Below are positions 25,456-33,709 of a stretch of DNA of 50,517 bases, in pieces; positions within the stretch are counted from its first letter, which is position 1, and each line of letters begins with the position of its first letter. Origin of the DNA: Bdellovibrionales bacterium (GTDB lineage Bacteria; Bdellovibrionota; UBA2428); contig JAFEAR010000144.1 of assembly GCA_018266335.1 (NCBI GenBank), positions 1-50,517 on the forward strand, written 5' to 3'. The translations under genes were made by a program, and so were the position numbers. The notes under the pieces were generated by a model, which was not told where the DNA came from, made no database searches, and saw only the letters and a list, made by a program, of their open reading frames with translations.

Positions 25456-26208
25456 GTGGGGCAGCGTCACCATTTTCTGTGCAAAGACGGTTTGCCTAAT
25501 CAGGCGACGCTCACAGCTAAAGACCTGGGCCCCGATGTAGAACAACATCTCAAAGCCCTCCGCATTCGTAGCGGCGAAGTCGTTACCTTTTTGGACGGCC
25601 GCGGCCAAAAGGTGCAAGCAGAATGCGCCGATATCAAACCCTATACTTTCCGGGTGACGGATCGAAAAGTTACACCCGCGCTGGCGCCGCAAATTGAACT
25701 TTGTCTTTCGCCGCCCCGGGGCGATGCCCTCAAGGAAGCCGTCACGCAAGCTACGGAAATTGGCATCACGGCTCTGCGTTTTATTCGCAGCGCGCACAGC
25801 CAGTACACTTCGCAACAAGAAGCTCCCACCGAAAAAATGCAGCGAGTTTCGGATGCCGCCACCGAACAGTGCGCGCGCAGCTGGCGCTGCACGGTGCGCG
25901 CGGACTGGCACACACTTGCAGACACCCTGCGCCTGCCCGGCATTCACATCTTGGCCGACGAAGCGCTCTCTACCCAAGGAGAAGTTATTGGTTTTCCGCA
26001 GCAGGTTCCGAATATTTCTTCGGCCGCACCCACCACGATTTATCTCTACATCGGTCCCGAAGGTGGATGGTCTGACGACGAACGGCGGCTTTTTGACGGC
26101 CGAGCCGCGCCGCTTTCTCTGGGCGCACTGATACTTCGGGTACCTACGGCCGTGGTGGCGGCCACCCACTTTTTAAGAACCGTGTACTCGCACTCAGGAA
26201 ATAGCTAA
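25456..26208 (+). CDS. rsmE: 16S rRNA (uracil-1498-N3)-methyltransferase RsmE
   Basis: 250 residues starting with GTG, 2 nt after the previous stop. RsmE landmarks are visible: RHHF near the N-terminus, QATEIGITALRFI at 98-110, ATEQCAR at 135-141, and the SAM-binding knot motif GPEGGWS at 200-206. The last conserved motif, usually LG-x-x-ILR-x-ETA, reads LGALILRVPTA, with Pro230 replacing Glu. The enzyme methylates U1498 in 16S rRNA; the substitution may alter it but the fold should be intact. Confidence 0.92.
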   Translation: MGQRHHFLCKDGLPNQATLTAKDLGPDVEQHLKALRIRSGEVVTFLDGRGQKVQAECADIKPYTFRVTDRKVTPALAPQIELCLSPPRGDALKEAVTQATEIGITALRFIRSAHSQYTSQQEAPTEKMQRVSDAATEQCARSWRCTVRADWHTLADTLRLPGIHILADEALSTQGEVIGFPQQVPNISSAAPTTIYLYIGPEGGWSDDERRLFDGRAAPLSLGALILRVPTAVVAATHFLRTVYSHSGNS

Positions 26209-26209
26209 A

Positions 26210-26650
26210 ATGGACGACATGAATGTTGCTGCTTACCCGATCGCACCGCCGCTGAAATCCGTGTTTCTGTGCCAGTGCATCGACAACGCGTGCTCCTTGC
26301 TCATGGCCCTCGCCTGTTTGGCTACGGCCTTTAGTCTTTACGATGGCACCGTGTTGCAACTTGTTTCGGGTGCCGGTGCCGGTTTCTGGCTTGGACTCAC
26401 GGGCCTGCTGGTTTTTACGAGCGCTTTTTACCGCATTTTCTTTTTGATCACCTGCGGATCGACGCCCGGCTGTTGGATTATGGGATTGCAACCGGCTCCT
26501 TCGGTGTCGGGTGTGGGCAGCGCCGTTGGCGTAATATTAGAAAGCTGCCAAACCGCTGCGCCCGCGCTGTGGATTGTCGACGCTGCGGCTCGCACCGTCG
26601 ATGGGCGCCTAGGACTGCGTTACTCGTATAGTTACCAAAGGTCGCTCTAA
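26210..26650 (+). CDS. Small RDD-like integral membrane protein
   Basis: 146 residues (an ATG three codons in is an alternative start). Hydrophobic segments lie at about 27-48, 52-72 and 70-88, with a more polar C-terminus. RxxD-like polar residues at the first segment (FLCQCIDN) and the GSTPGCWIMGLQ turn resemble the R..D...GxTxGKxxxG pattern of the RDD family, but the Arg and Lys are missing, so the assignment is tentative. It lies 1 nt after rsmE and 2 nt before the adenylyltransferase gene. Confidence 0.7.
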   Translation: MDDMNVAAYPIAPPLKSVFLCQCIDNACSLLMALACLATAFSLYDGTVLQLVSGAGAGFWLGLTGLLVFTSAFYRIFFLITCGSTPGCWIMGLQPAPSVSGVGSAVGVILESCQTAAPALWIVDAAARTVDGRLGLRYSYSYQRSL

Positions 26651-26652
26651 AA

Positions 26653-27132
26653 ATGCCCGCGACGCTGCCTGCCGACTGGTTAGAAACCAAGCGCCTCGCC
26701 GACGAGTGTCGGGCGCGCGGCGGCCTGGTTGTTACCACCAACGGCTGTTTTGATTTGCTTCACCGCGGACACGTAAGCTACCTCACCGAAGCACGCCGCC
26801 AGGGCGACCTTCTCTTAGTGGGAATTAATTCCGACGCCTCCGTCCGCAAAATCAAGGGCCCCGAACGCCCCCTCAACGACGAAAAGTCCCGGGCCTACGT
26901 ACTCGCGGCACTTCGCTGCGTGGACGGGGTGGCGATGTTCCCGCAGGACACCCCACTGGATTGGCTCCAGGTGGTTCGCCCCCACATTCACGTGAAGGGC
27001 GGAGACTGGAATCCGGCCACCATGGTGGAAACACCCGTGCTCGCCGCCTGGGGCGGCCGGGTTATGGTGCTGCCGTACGTGGAGGGATTTTCCACCACAA
27101 ATCTCATCGAAAAAGCCCGCACCAAAAAGTGA
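26653..27132 (+). CDS. rfaE2: D-glycero-beta-D-manno-heptose 1-phosphate adenylyltransferase
   Basis: 159 residues, a stand-alone cytidylyltransferase-fold domain equal to the C-terminal half of HldE. It has TTNGCFDLLHRGHVSYL with HxGH at 37-40, INSDASVRKIKGPERP, and VKGGDW, all typical of RfaE2/HldC. It makes ADP-heptose for the lipopolysaccharide inner core. The kinase half and other heptose genes are not in the window. Tightly packed in the 23070-27781 operon. Confidence 0.93.
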   Translation: MPATLPADWLETKRLADECRARGGLVVTTNGCFDLLHRGHVSYLTEARRQGDLLLVGINSDASVRKIKGPERPLNDEKSRAYVLAALRCVDGVAMFPQDTPLDWLQVVRPHIHVKGGDWNPATMVETPVLAAWGGRVMVLPYVEGFSTTNLIEKARTKK

Positions 27133-27163
27133 TTTTACGGCGCTTTCGCGCTAACCAGTATCC

Positions 27164-27781
27164 ATGGCTAAGCTTGTGCTCATTCGTCATGGACAATCCC
27201 AATGGAACCTCGAGAACCGTTTCACCGGTTGGGTCGACGTTGCGCTCACCCCGAAGGGCGAAGAAGAAGCCACCCAAGCCGGACGCAGCCTGAAGCAAAA
27301 AGGATTTTATCCCGCCGTGGCCTTCACTTCGAACCTGCAACGCGCGCAAAAAACCCTAGACCTCGTACTCCAGCAACTTGGCGACACTCGCCTGCCGATC
27401 CACCGCGATGAAGCCCTCAACGAACGTCACTACGGCGATCTGCAAGGCAAGAACAAAGCCGAAACGGCCAAGGAATTTGGCGAAGAGCAAGTGCACATCT
27501 GGCGCCGCAGCTTCGACATTGCGCCTCCCAAAGGCGAGAGCCTTAAGGACACCGCCGCCCGCACGCTGCCTTATTTTCACTCCACCATCGTGCCGGTGCT
27601 CAAAGCAGGCAAAGACGTGATCGTGGCCGCCCACGGCAACAGCTTGCGTTCGATCGTCATGGATATTGAAAAGATGACGCCCGCCCAGATTCTCCAAACG
27701 GAAATCGGGACGGGCGTAGCGTGGATTTACGATTTCGACGCGAACAAAAATCAGTTCACGCGCCTAGAACCCAAGGGTTAG
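27164..27781 (+). CDS. gpmA: 2,3-bisphosphoglycerate-dependent phosphoglycerate mutase
   Basis: 205 residues of the histidine phosphatase superfamily. Phospho-acceptor His9 is in LIRHGQSQWN, followed by NRFTGWVDVALTPKG; Arg60, Glu87 (NERHYGDLQG) and His157 (AAHGNSLRS) complete the site. These motifs are specific to glycolytic dPGM. It is about 25-45 residues shorter than E. coli GpmA, fitting the compact form lacking the C-terminal tail and part of the inner insert. The stop overlaps the convergent lipoprotein gene by 4 nt. Confidence 0.93.
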   Translation: MAKLVLIRHGQSQWNLENRFTGWVDVALTPKGEEEATQAGRSLKQKGFYPAVAFTSNLQRAQKTLDLVLQQLGDTRLPIHRDEALNERHYGDLQGKNKAETAKEFGEEQVHIWRRSFDIAPPKGESLKDTAARTLPYFHSTIVPVLKAGKDVIVAAHGNSLRSIVMDIEKMTPAQILQTEIGTGVAWIYDFDANKNQFTRLEPKG

Positions 27782-28791
27782 TTCTTAGCGTAAGATTTTT
27801 TTAATTCCTTGCCGTTGTACGTCGTCGTTTTTTCGCAATCCTGGTAGGAATGCACCAGGGTATTTCCGCCGGCATCTTTCAACGTAATGGAACCGGTCCG
27901 GAAGTTTCCGTAGCAATCTGAGTCACTCGTTAAATTATCGGCCGAAACTGCAAGTACGACGTCGACCATTTTAGCGGCACCCCGCTGCGAACCACTGCCT
28001 CTGAATTGCATAAATCCTTTGAGGTCCTTCACCACGAAGTGAGTAACTCCCTGCTCGTCGGCCGGGATATATTGCACTACGGACTGCAGGTAATGCCCCA
28101 TGGTGAAACTCATGCTGGCGCTGCTCATTGCCAACGTAACATCCGAACTGGTGGTAACCACATCGCCCGCTACCGTTTGGTCGTTATGTGATTGCCCTTC
28201 GAAGTCGACCTTTACGGACTGTTTTTGGTCGTCTTCGCCAGTGAGCGATGCCTTATAATTGCTCGCATCGATAAGGTATCCACCCCGAGGATTTTGCGCG
28301 TCTTTATCCTGAGCATTGAGCGTGCCTGACTCCAAATCAATCCAGCTATTTTTACCCAAATCGGACTGACTGCAGTTTACCTCCACGCGAACCGCGTCGG
28401 GTATTCCGTCCTGATCCGAATCCGTGAGCGAACCCGAGCTTATCTTGGCGCAATTAGCCGGAGTAGCGGCCGCATGGAATTCCGCGCTGCTGCCGAAGTT
28501 CCTCTGGGTCACCAAACCACTGAACATCTTGAGGGCCATACCGCGCATATTACGCAACGAACTGCTGCCATCATCGTGCGGTACGTACTGCCAGAAAATT
28601 TCGCTGCCGCCTTCCGGAGTCATGACGTCCGTGCCAATGTCGCTCCAAAACGCAATTCCCTTAGCGTCCTCTTCGGACAGAGCACCACTGGCGGATGTAG
28701 GTTTCGCTACAAAATTCGAGCCCGAACGTGATTTTCCGCACCCACCCAGAACCAAAGAAAGAATTCCCACACACACAACTGTTTTTTTCAT
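27778..28791 (-). CDS. Lipoprotein with Asp-rich calcium-type motif, paralogue of upstream neighbour
   Basis: 337 residues from ATG 28791, set by a GGAGGT site 4 nt upstream; the frame extends further but that part is not lipoprotein-like. The signal peptide ends in LGGC (Cys18). A DSDQDGIPDAVRVEVNC segment near residue 130 matches the D-x-D-x-D-G-x-x-D loop of thrombospondin type 3-like calcium repeats. The C-terminus ends in a TTTYNG segment shared with the next upstream gene, along with GALSEEDA near the start and DLKGFMQFRG later, so the two are tandem duplicates. Beta-rich, predicted outer-membrane or surface lipoprotein; function unknown. Confidence 0.85.
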   Translation of the reverse strand: MKKTVVCVGILSLVLGGCGKSRSGSNFVAKPTSASGALSEEDAKGIAFWSDIGTDVMTPEGGSEIFWQYVPHDDGSSSLRNMRGMALKMFSGLVTQRNFGSSAEFHAAATPANCAKISSGSLTDSDQDGIPDAVRVEVNCSQSDLGKNSWIDLESGTLNAQDKDAQNPRGGYLIDASNYKASLTGEDDQKQSVKVDFEGQSHNDQTVAGDVVTTSSDVTLAMSSASMSFTMGHYLQSVVQYIPADEQGVTHFVVKDLKGFMQFRGSGSQRGAAKMVDVVLAVSADNLTSDSDCYGNFRTGSITLKDAGGNTLVHSYQDCEKTTTYNGKELKKSYAKN

Positions 28792-28853
28792 GTTACCTCC
28801 CACATCCCTTTGTAACGGCGATGGGATGCGAGGCCTAGACGAAAAACTGGCGC

Positions 28854-29813
28854 TTAGAGATTTTGTCCGTTGTACGTGGTCGTGCGATTGCAGCGATCGA
28901 AGGCATACACGAGTTCGTTGCCCGTGCCGTCGTGGAACGTGATTTTTCCGCCCTCGATGGACCGAAAACCTGGACAAGTCGTGGAGTTGTAAACGAGGCC
29001 TTCACTATTCACCGACAAAATAACGTCAATTTTGCGGTCCACATCGACGACGCGCAAAAAGCCCTTGAGCTCGTCCACCGTGCCACCGCGGGCCGCATTT
29101 TTCATTTCGGTGGGCGTTATTACGGAACGAAGAAAACTCGCCACCACAAGCGACTTTTGCGCCATAGTTACGGACATGGAGCGCTCACTCTCGTTCGTGA
29201 TGGATTTATCGTCGATGGTTTGATCAAAAACGATATTCGCCGTTACATCCGCCTGAACTTTTTCTTTGCCCCGACTAAACACGGTGTGTCCGTGCAAATT
29301 TTCCAAAACTAGCCGCAGGCCGCCCATGGCCCGATGGTCGTCCTTATCCAAAATCGACATCGTTCCCGAAGAATTGTTTTCCACGTCGGTCTGGCTGCTG
29401 GTGCAATTAAAATTGAATTTCAGCAGGGCCGGAATGCCATCTAAATCCGCGTCCTCCAGTGATCCCTCCGTCACCTGCGCACATTCGGGCAAGGCAGCAG
29501 AGAAGGGACTAAGCAACGACAATTCGCGACGCACCTGAGTGGCGGCATAGAGGCTCAGCGCATTTTTAGACGATTGAAAGGACGCATCCGGCAACGTGCT
29601 TTCTAAATCGACGGCTTTGTCCGTAGAGGGATCCGTCAACTTGAACACTTCGTTCGAGTAACTCGACATTTGCCGGGCTTGCTCCACCGATAAAGTTCCA
29701 CCGGCCGCCGTGGGACGTACCGCGATTTCCGGCGCCGTTACCTTCTTCTTGCTACAAGCACCCAGCGCCAAGAAACTGACGCCCATCCAACCCAATACGC
29801 GTGCATGAGACAT
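28854..29813 (-). CDS. Lipoprotein, paralogue of downstream neighbour
   Basis: 319 residues from ATG 29813 with AGGAGA upstream. The signal peptide ends in LGAC (Cys20). It shares with the downstream lipoprotein the order GTLSVEQA, DADLDGIPALLKFNFNC, MSILDKDDHRAMGG, VDELKGFLRV and a C-terminal RTTTYNG. Its Asp-rich loop lacks the last Asp (DADLDGIPA), so calcium binding may be weaker. The two genes are 62 bp apart and both follow the barrel gene, suggesting a three-gene envelope operon. No known family recognised. Confidence 0.85.
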   Translation of the reverse strand: MSHARVLGWMGVSFLALGACSKKKVTAPEIAVRPTAAGGTLSVEQARQMSSYSNEVFKLTDPSTDKAVDLESTLPDASFQSSKNALSLYAATQVRRELSLLSPFSAALPECAQVTEGSLEDADLDGIPALLKFNFNCTSSQTDVENNSSGTMSILDKDDHRAMGGLRLVLENLHGHTVFSRGKEKVQADVTANIVFDQTIDDKSITNESERSMSVTMAQKSLVVASFLRSVITPTEMKNAARGGTVDELKGFLRVVDVDRKIDVILSVNSEGLVYNSTTCPGFRSIEGGKITFHDGTGNELVYAFDRCNRTTTYNGQNL

Positions 29814-29844
29814 GGTGGTTCTCCTTATCTATTCACTCGGCCGA

Positions 29845-30588
29845 TTAAAACGAGGTCGCCATTAGGATGGAACTCGTGAAAAACGCGTTGTAAAAATCCA
29901 GCTGAACGTAAAGTTTGGCCGCGAAATCGATGCGTGTGCCGAAGTAAAAATGCAATTTAGGATCGGAGTAAGTCCCTCGATCCACCCCGGGCGCCACCAG
30001 CTCGCCCCGCACGGACGCCCCGCCCGCGGCAAAACCACCCCCCACGTAGGGCTGCCACATGTCCAAATCGCGCGACACTTGCGCGCTACCGCCCAATAAA
30101 TGTCCGGAAAGATCGCCGAAGGCATCCACATACGTGTAGTCACCCAAGACACTCACGGCCACGCCGTATTCGGAGTTGCGATAAAAAGTCCATTGCACGC
30201 CGGCACCCACGGTGGAAACACCATCGTAAAGAGCGCCGGGCGAAAATGATCCCGATACCTGAAAAGCACCCGGCAAATCCCACATGCCCCACAAACGTGG
30301 CAGTGGAATAATTCTCGGTACGACGGCACTTTGATCGCCACCATCTAAAATATCGCGACGGAAAAGGAAGGTAGATTCTACGCCGAGATCGAGTCCGAGA
30401 TTATCATTAGGCACGGAAGGCGCCGAGAACCCACGGTGCTGGGAACCATAAAGCAAAATGTCCGCAGCATAACGAATATCGGAGGCACTTAGGTTGGCCG
30501 AAAGTCCCGTCGCCCGCGCCGGCGAAGCCGCCCAAAGAGAAAGTAGAAACCCAGAAACACCCAGCAAGCGTGATACACTAAAGACCAT
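29845..30588 (-). CDS. Probable outer-membrane beta-barrel protein
   Basis: About 247 residues from ATG 30588; the frame is open further upstream but only this start gives a clean signal peptide (MVFSVSRLLGVSGFLL, cleavage near PARA-TG). The mature part alternates polar and aromatic or hydrophobic residues with Gly-rich turns (QVSGSFSPGALYDG, QPYVGGGFAAGG, HFYFGTRIDF), as in 8-12-strand outer-membrane barrels, though the last residues SILMATSF lack the usual C-terminal aromatic except the final Phe. It leads the operon with the twin lipoproteins. Its start codon overlaps that of the divergent recombinase gene. Confidence 0.78.
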   Translation of the reverse strand: MVFSVSRLLGVSGFLLSLWAASPARATGLSANLSASDIRYAADILLYGSQHRGFSAPSVPNDNLGLDLGVESTFLFRRDILDGGDQSAVVPRIIPLPRLWGMWDLPGAFQVSGSFSPGALYDGVSTVGAGVQWTFYRNSEYGVAVSVLGDYTYVDAFGDLSGHLLGGSAQVSRDLDMWQPYVGGGFAAGGASVRGELVAPGVDRGTYSDPKLHFYFGTRIDFAAKLYVQLDFYNAFFTSSILMATSF

Positions 30589-31402
30589 GAAGAGCAGTGT
30601 AACACTCGCTCCGTTAGTGCGCGAGTTCGGCGAGTGGCTACGACTGCAGCAGCGCAAAAGTCCGCGCACCTGTTCGGCCTACGTAGATGTTGCGCAACGT
30701 TTTTGGGAAAACGCGGAAGGACGCATCGAAGCCGAATCGCTACATACCTTCATGCGCGATCTTTCCAAAACTCTCGCTCCCGCCAGTCAGGCCCAAAGCG
30801 CGAGTGCCCTGAGTTGCTTTATTAAATGGCTCGCCGAACAAAATTTAGCCGATGCCCGTCTCACCAAACATATTGAACGTCCGCGCGTAAGTAAAAGTTT
30901 GGTGAAAGTAATGGACGAAGAAGACTTGCCCCTACTTTTGCGTACGCTAGAGACTCGGCCCCTGCACGAACAGCTCCTTTTCGAACTGCTTTACGGATCG
31001 GGACTGCGCATTTCCGAAGCCTGGACCGTAAATTTGCAGAAGCTGAATATCCAAAATGCCGAACTACAGGTGACCGGCAAGGGCCGCAAAACCCGCAAAG
31101 TTCCCCTGACCGCGCGAGCTCTAGAAATTATGAGCCATCCGCCCTCGCCACTTTGGGGGCCTGCGAAATCCGTGCGAACGCTGCGCCGATGGGTGGAGAG
31201 CTGGGGTATCGACCTCCACCCCCACAAATTGCGACACTCCCTGGCTACCCACCTCCTGCGGCGGGGGGCTAAGCTGCCCCAAATTCAAAAACTTCTGGGC
31301 CACAGCAGCCTTTCGACCACCGAAAGATACACCCACGTGAGCATCGAGGACCTGGTCCGGGTCTATGACCAGGCCTTTCCCAAGTCCTCGAACTCTAAGT
31401 GA
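30587..31402 (+). CDS. xerD: Tyrosine recombinase, Xer family (second copy)
   Basis: 271 residues from ATG 30587. Catalytic residues are Arg141 (SGLRISE), Lys165 (GKGRKTRK), His213 and Arg216 (HKLRHSLATHLL), His239 (LLGHSSL) and Tyr248 (TERYTHV). It is about 25 residues shorter than the first Xer at 12580, mainly in the loop between the Lys and His motifs. A XerD-type partner for the XerC at 12580 is possible, but assignment of C or D is uncertain. The start codon lies on top of the start codon of the divergent barrel gene. Confidence 0.88.
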   Translation: MKSSVTLAPLVREFGEWLRLQQRKSPRTCSAYVDVAQRFWENAEGRIEAESLHTFMRDLSKTLAPASQAQSASALSCFIKWLAEQNLADARLTKHIERPRVSKSLVKVMDEEDLPLLLRTLETRPLHEQLLFELLYGSGLRISEAWTVNLQKLNIQNAELQVTGKGRKTRKVPLTARALEIMSHPPSPLWGPAKSVRTLRRWVESWGIDLHPHKLRHSLATHLLRRGAKLPQIQKLLGHSSLSTTERYTHVSIEDLVRVYDQAFPKSSNSK

Positions 31403-31447
31403 GATTCTTGTTGCAGAGCCCCCCAGGTATGGCCATAATCAGCGCCC

Positions 31448-32314
31448 ATGCAGACCTTCGGTAGTTTGTTCATCGCGATTTTCGTAGCCGTCATTTTGCT
31501 CGGCGGCCCCTTCACTCTCTTCGCTCTCATCAAGCTCTTGAACTCGGCCTTTGGCTCGCTCAAGGCCAGCTTTGTAAAACTCACGCCTAAAGAAGCCGGC
31601 GACCCCACTCTGGGCCTGCTTGTTGCCTGGGATTCTGAGTCCTTCGAAGAGGAAATTTTCCGCGTAAAAGTGGACTACACCGAACTCGTGCGCGGTGGCC
31701 GCTCGGCTAGTTTTTCGTTCACTTTCGAAGGCAAAGGCGCCAAGAAGCGCAGCTTCTTAATTCCCATGCAGCTCGACGAGCACGACTTCCGCGTACTCAC
31801 CGACAACGGCATTTCCGAAGTAGGCAACTCCGTGTCGCGTTCCGAGATTCAAATTGAACTCGAAAACAACCGCGGCGAGACCGTGCGCTTTACGCTGCCT
31901 AAATCTCAAGTGCTCAAAGCCATGCGCGGACTAGCTTACGTGGCCCCCGCCGGTGAAGTCGAAGTACTTCCGGCTCGCAAGCCCGACGACTGGAGCCTGC
32001 AAACGCGCGTGTTCCCCTGGAAGGTGGCCGTAGCCGCTGCCGAAACCACCACGGAAAAAGCCGCACCCAAGCCCAAGGCGGCGGGCGGTGCCCCGACCAT
32101 CGTGGACTTCATCGTTACCAAAGTTTGGATTGAGCCCGGCTGCATTGTTTGCGACGCCTGCGAGAACGAAGCACCGGCCGTGTTTCAGGTTTTGGCCGAC
32201 ACCTGCATCGTGCGCGAGAACGCCCCACTAACGGACGCCGGCTCGATTGCCGCGGCCGCCGAAGGCTGCCCCGTGGACGTCATCAAGTACACCAAAGCCC
32301 CTAAGCCGGCTTAA
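31448..32314 (+). CDS. Membrane-anchored protein with C-terminal 4Fe-4S ferredoxin domain
   Basis: 288 residues. A single hydrophobic N-terminal helix (about 6-30) anchors it; residues 45-190 form a beta-rich domain of unknown type (with LEVARGGRSASFSFTFEG-like strands); residues 195-215 are an Ala/Pro/Lys linker. The C-terminal domain has C232-x2-C235-x2-C238 and a distal C274-Pro, the ligand set of a single [4Fe-4S] ferredoxin (Fer4_13-like). With an N-terminal anchor the cluster could be on either side of the membrane; the lack of a Lys-rich first segment makes orientation uncertain. It likely passes electrons, but no redox partner gene is adjacent. Confidence 0.8.
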   Translation: MQTFGSLFIAIFVAVILLGGPFTLFALIKLLNSAFGSLKASFVKLTPKEAGDPTLGLLVAWDSESFEEEIFRVKVDYTELVRGGRSASFSFTFEGKGAKKRSFLIPMQLDEHDFRVLTDNGISEVGNSVSRSEIQIELENNRGETVRFTLPKSQVLKAMRGLAYVAPAGEVEVLPARKPDDWSLQTRVFPWKVAVAAAETTTEKAAPKPKAAGGAPTIVDFIVTKVWIEPGCIVCDACENEAPAVFQVLADTCIVRENAPLTDAGSIAAAAEGCPVDVIKYTKAPKPA

Positions 32315-32324
32315 GAACTTAAAA

Positions 32325-32867
32325 TTAAATTTCGAAGGGAACACCGAGGGCGACGTACGGGCGGTAGCGAATATCGCTGTTGCTGCTCGCCTCTAAACTG
32401 CCCTTAGCAAAGGTGTTCCGGTGGAACATACACTCCAGACCCAGCTCTAACATCACGCCAACGCCCGAACCGCTGTCCCAAAAAAGGCGGCCAAAGGCAT
32501 CCACGCCCGTATCTACAAAACCCTGCCTCGAGGCTTCAGCCACGGTCGTATAGCCAGCAGAATAATCAGCCACCGCACCACCCCCGAGACTCCAAGAAAA
32601 GTCCTTCGTCAGCGTGTCGTGTGCAAAAAACTTCAGCGAAGCGCCGTAATCCAGGTAGTCCAGTCCGGAACCAATGCGCAAATCAAAGGCCACGTTCTTG
32701 CCCAGGTTAGCAAATTCAATGCGGCCACCGTACCGCGAGCCCGATTCCACGGAGCTCGAGTGCTTCATCCAAACTCCAGTAGGAATAATCACGGTGTTTA
32801 AATTATCGGCCAGAACGGGAGCGGAGAGTGCGACCAGACCAAGAGCAAGGATCAAGCGGGTGTTCAT
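32325..32867 (-). CDS. Exported barrel-like hypothetical protein
   Basis: 180 residues with a signal peptide (cleavage near VLA-DN). The mature chain is Gly- and aromatic-rich with alternating patterns (SWSLGGGAVADYSAGYT, DAFGRLFWDSGSGVGVMLELGLE) and ends in VALGVPFEI, consistent with a small outer-membrane barrel. No family recognised. The stop is 10 nt from the stop of the convergent ferredoxin gene. It ends the long minus-strand run from 40785. Confidence 0.78.
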   Translation of the reverse strand: MNTRLILALGLVALSAPVLADNLNTVIIPTGVWMKHSSSVESGSRYGGRIEFANLGKNVAFDLRIGSGLDYLDYGASLKFFAHDTLTKDFSWSLGGGAVADYSAGYTTVAEASRQGFVDTGVDAFGRLFWDSGSGVGVMLELGLECMFHRNTFAKGSLEASSNSDIRYRPYVALGVPFEI

Positions 32868-32904
32868 AGGCTTGATTCTAACAGCTCAAACGGAACTAAA
32901 ACAG

Positions 32905-33702
32905 TTAGGGATTCAATTGCCGCAATTGCTCAAGAATTTTCAGATATCCGGGTTTAATTTTACGAATAAAGTCGAACTCGACTCTTACCAGTTGAGCAAG
33001 CTGTTGCACCTGTTCGGGCGAGTATTCCTTGGTACCTTTCGGCAGTGAAGCGAAAAACTGATTATGGGAAGCGACGGCCCCGGTCCGAAATTGAATCAAT
33101 TGGGAGCGCAAATCGCTTACCCGGCCCGTGAGTTCTGGTGTCGACTTAAACCAATTCGTTTTCAGCGCCTTCCATAACAAATCCGTACTCAAAACAAACG
33201 CCACGCTATCGGGGTGAGAACCCAAATCGGCAGCGTAATTCAGCAAGGTGGAGCGTATGGCCGCCGCCGGAGGAAAATCTTTGGCGTCCGGAGTTCCACC
33301 AATTAAACGCCGCACCAAAGTTTGTCGACGAAAGGGATTACAAAGCGCAGCAAAGAACCGAGGTTCTATTTTTTCGAAGCGAATATGCGCATGCGAATCC
33401 ATAAGCCGCGCAAGAATTTGGTCAACTAAAGTGGAATCGATAGGTTTTGCCGAGTTCAGAAGTTCAATTGCCTTCTTGGCATCGGCTCCAGACTTGAATC
33501 CATTTTCATCGCCCGCGCTTTGGACATCGAACTTACTCAGCATTTCCGACCGAACCGCATTGCAGTCGGAGGATTGCATGCGTAGTTTTTCCAGTAGCGA
33601 GATAACTTCGCGTTCCTCGGAATCAACCTTCGTGTCGGAAACTGCACTCGCCCGTACCGAGCTAGTGAAACTCAGCAACACCAAGGTTAAAAAATATCGC
33701 AT
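32905..33702 (-). CDS. Exported hypothetical protein, helical
   Basis: 265 residues from ATG 33702, chosen because it begins a clean signal peptide (MRYFLTLVLLSFTSS, cleavage near RASA-VS); the frame is open upstream into glnN. The mature chain is Glu/Lys/Leu-rich and looks helical, with a single Cys in two places and no known motif. It starts 7 nt after glnN, so it is probably co-transcribed and translated from a site inside the glnN end. Function unknown. Confidence 0.75.
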   Translation of the reverse strand: MRYFLTLVLLSFTSSVRASAVSDTKVDSEEREVISLLEKLRMQSSDCNAVRSEMLSKFDVQSAGDENGFKSGADAKKAIELLNSAKPIDSTLVDQILARLMDSHAHIRFEKIEPRFFAALCNPFRRQTLVRRLIGGTPDAKDFPPAAAIRSTLLNYAADLGSHPDSVAFVLSTDLLWKALKTNWFKSTPELTGRVSDLRSQLIQFRTGAVASHNQFFASLPKGTKEYSPEQVQQLAQLVRVEFDFIRKIKPGYLKILEQLRQLNP

Positions 33703-33709
33703 TTTAAAC

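Noticed and set aside
28792..28977. N-terminal extension of the lipoprotein at 27778
   Set aside because: Would bury the lipoprotein signal peptide; the internal ATG has a strong GGAGGT site.
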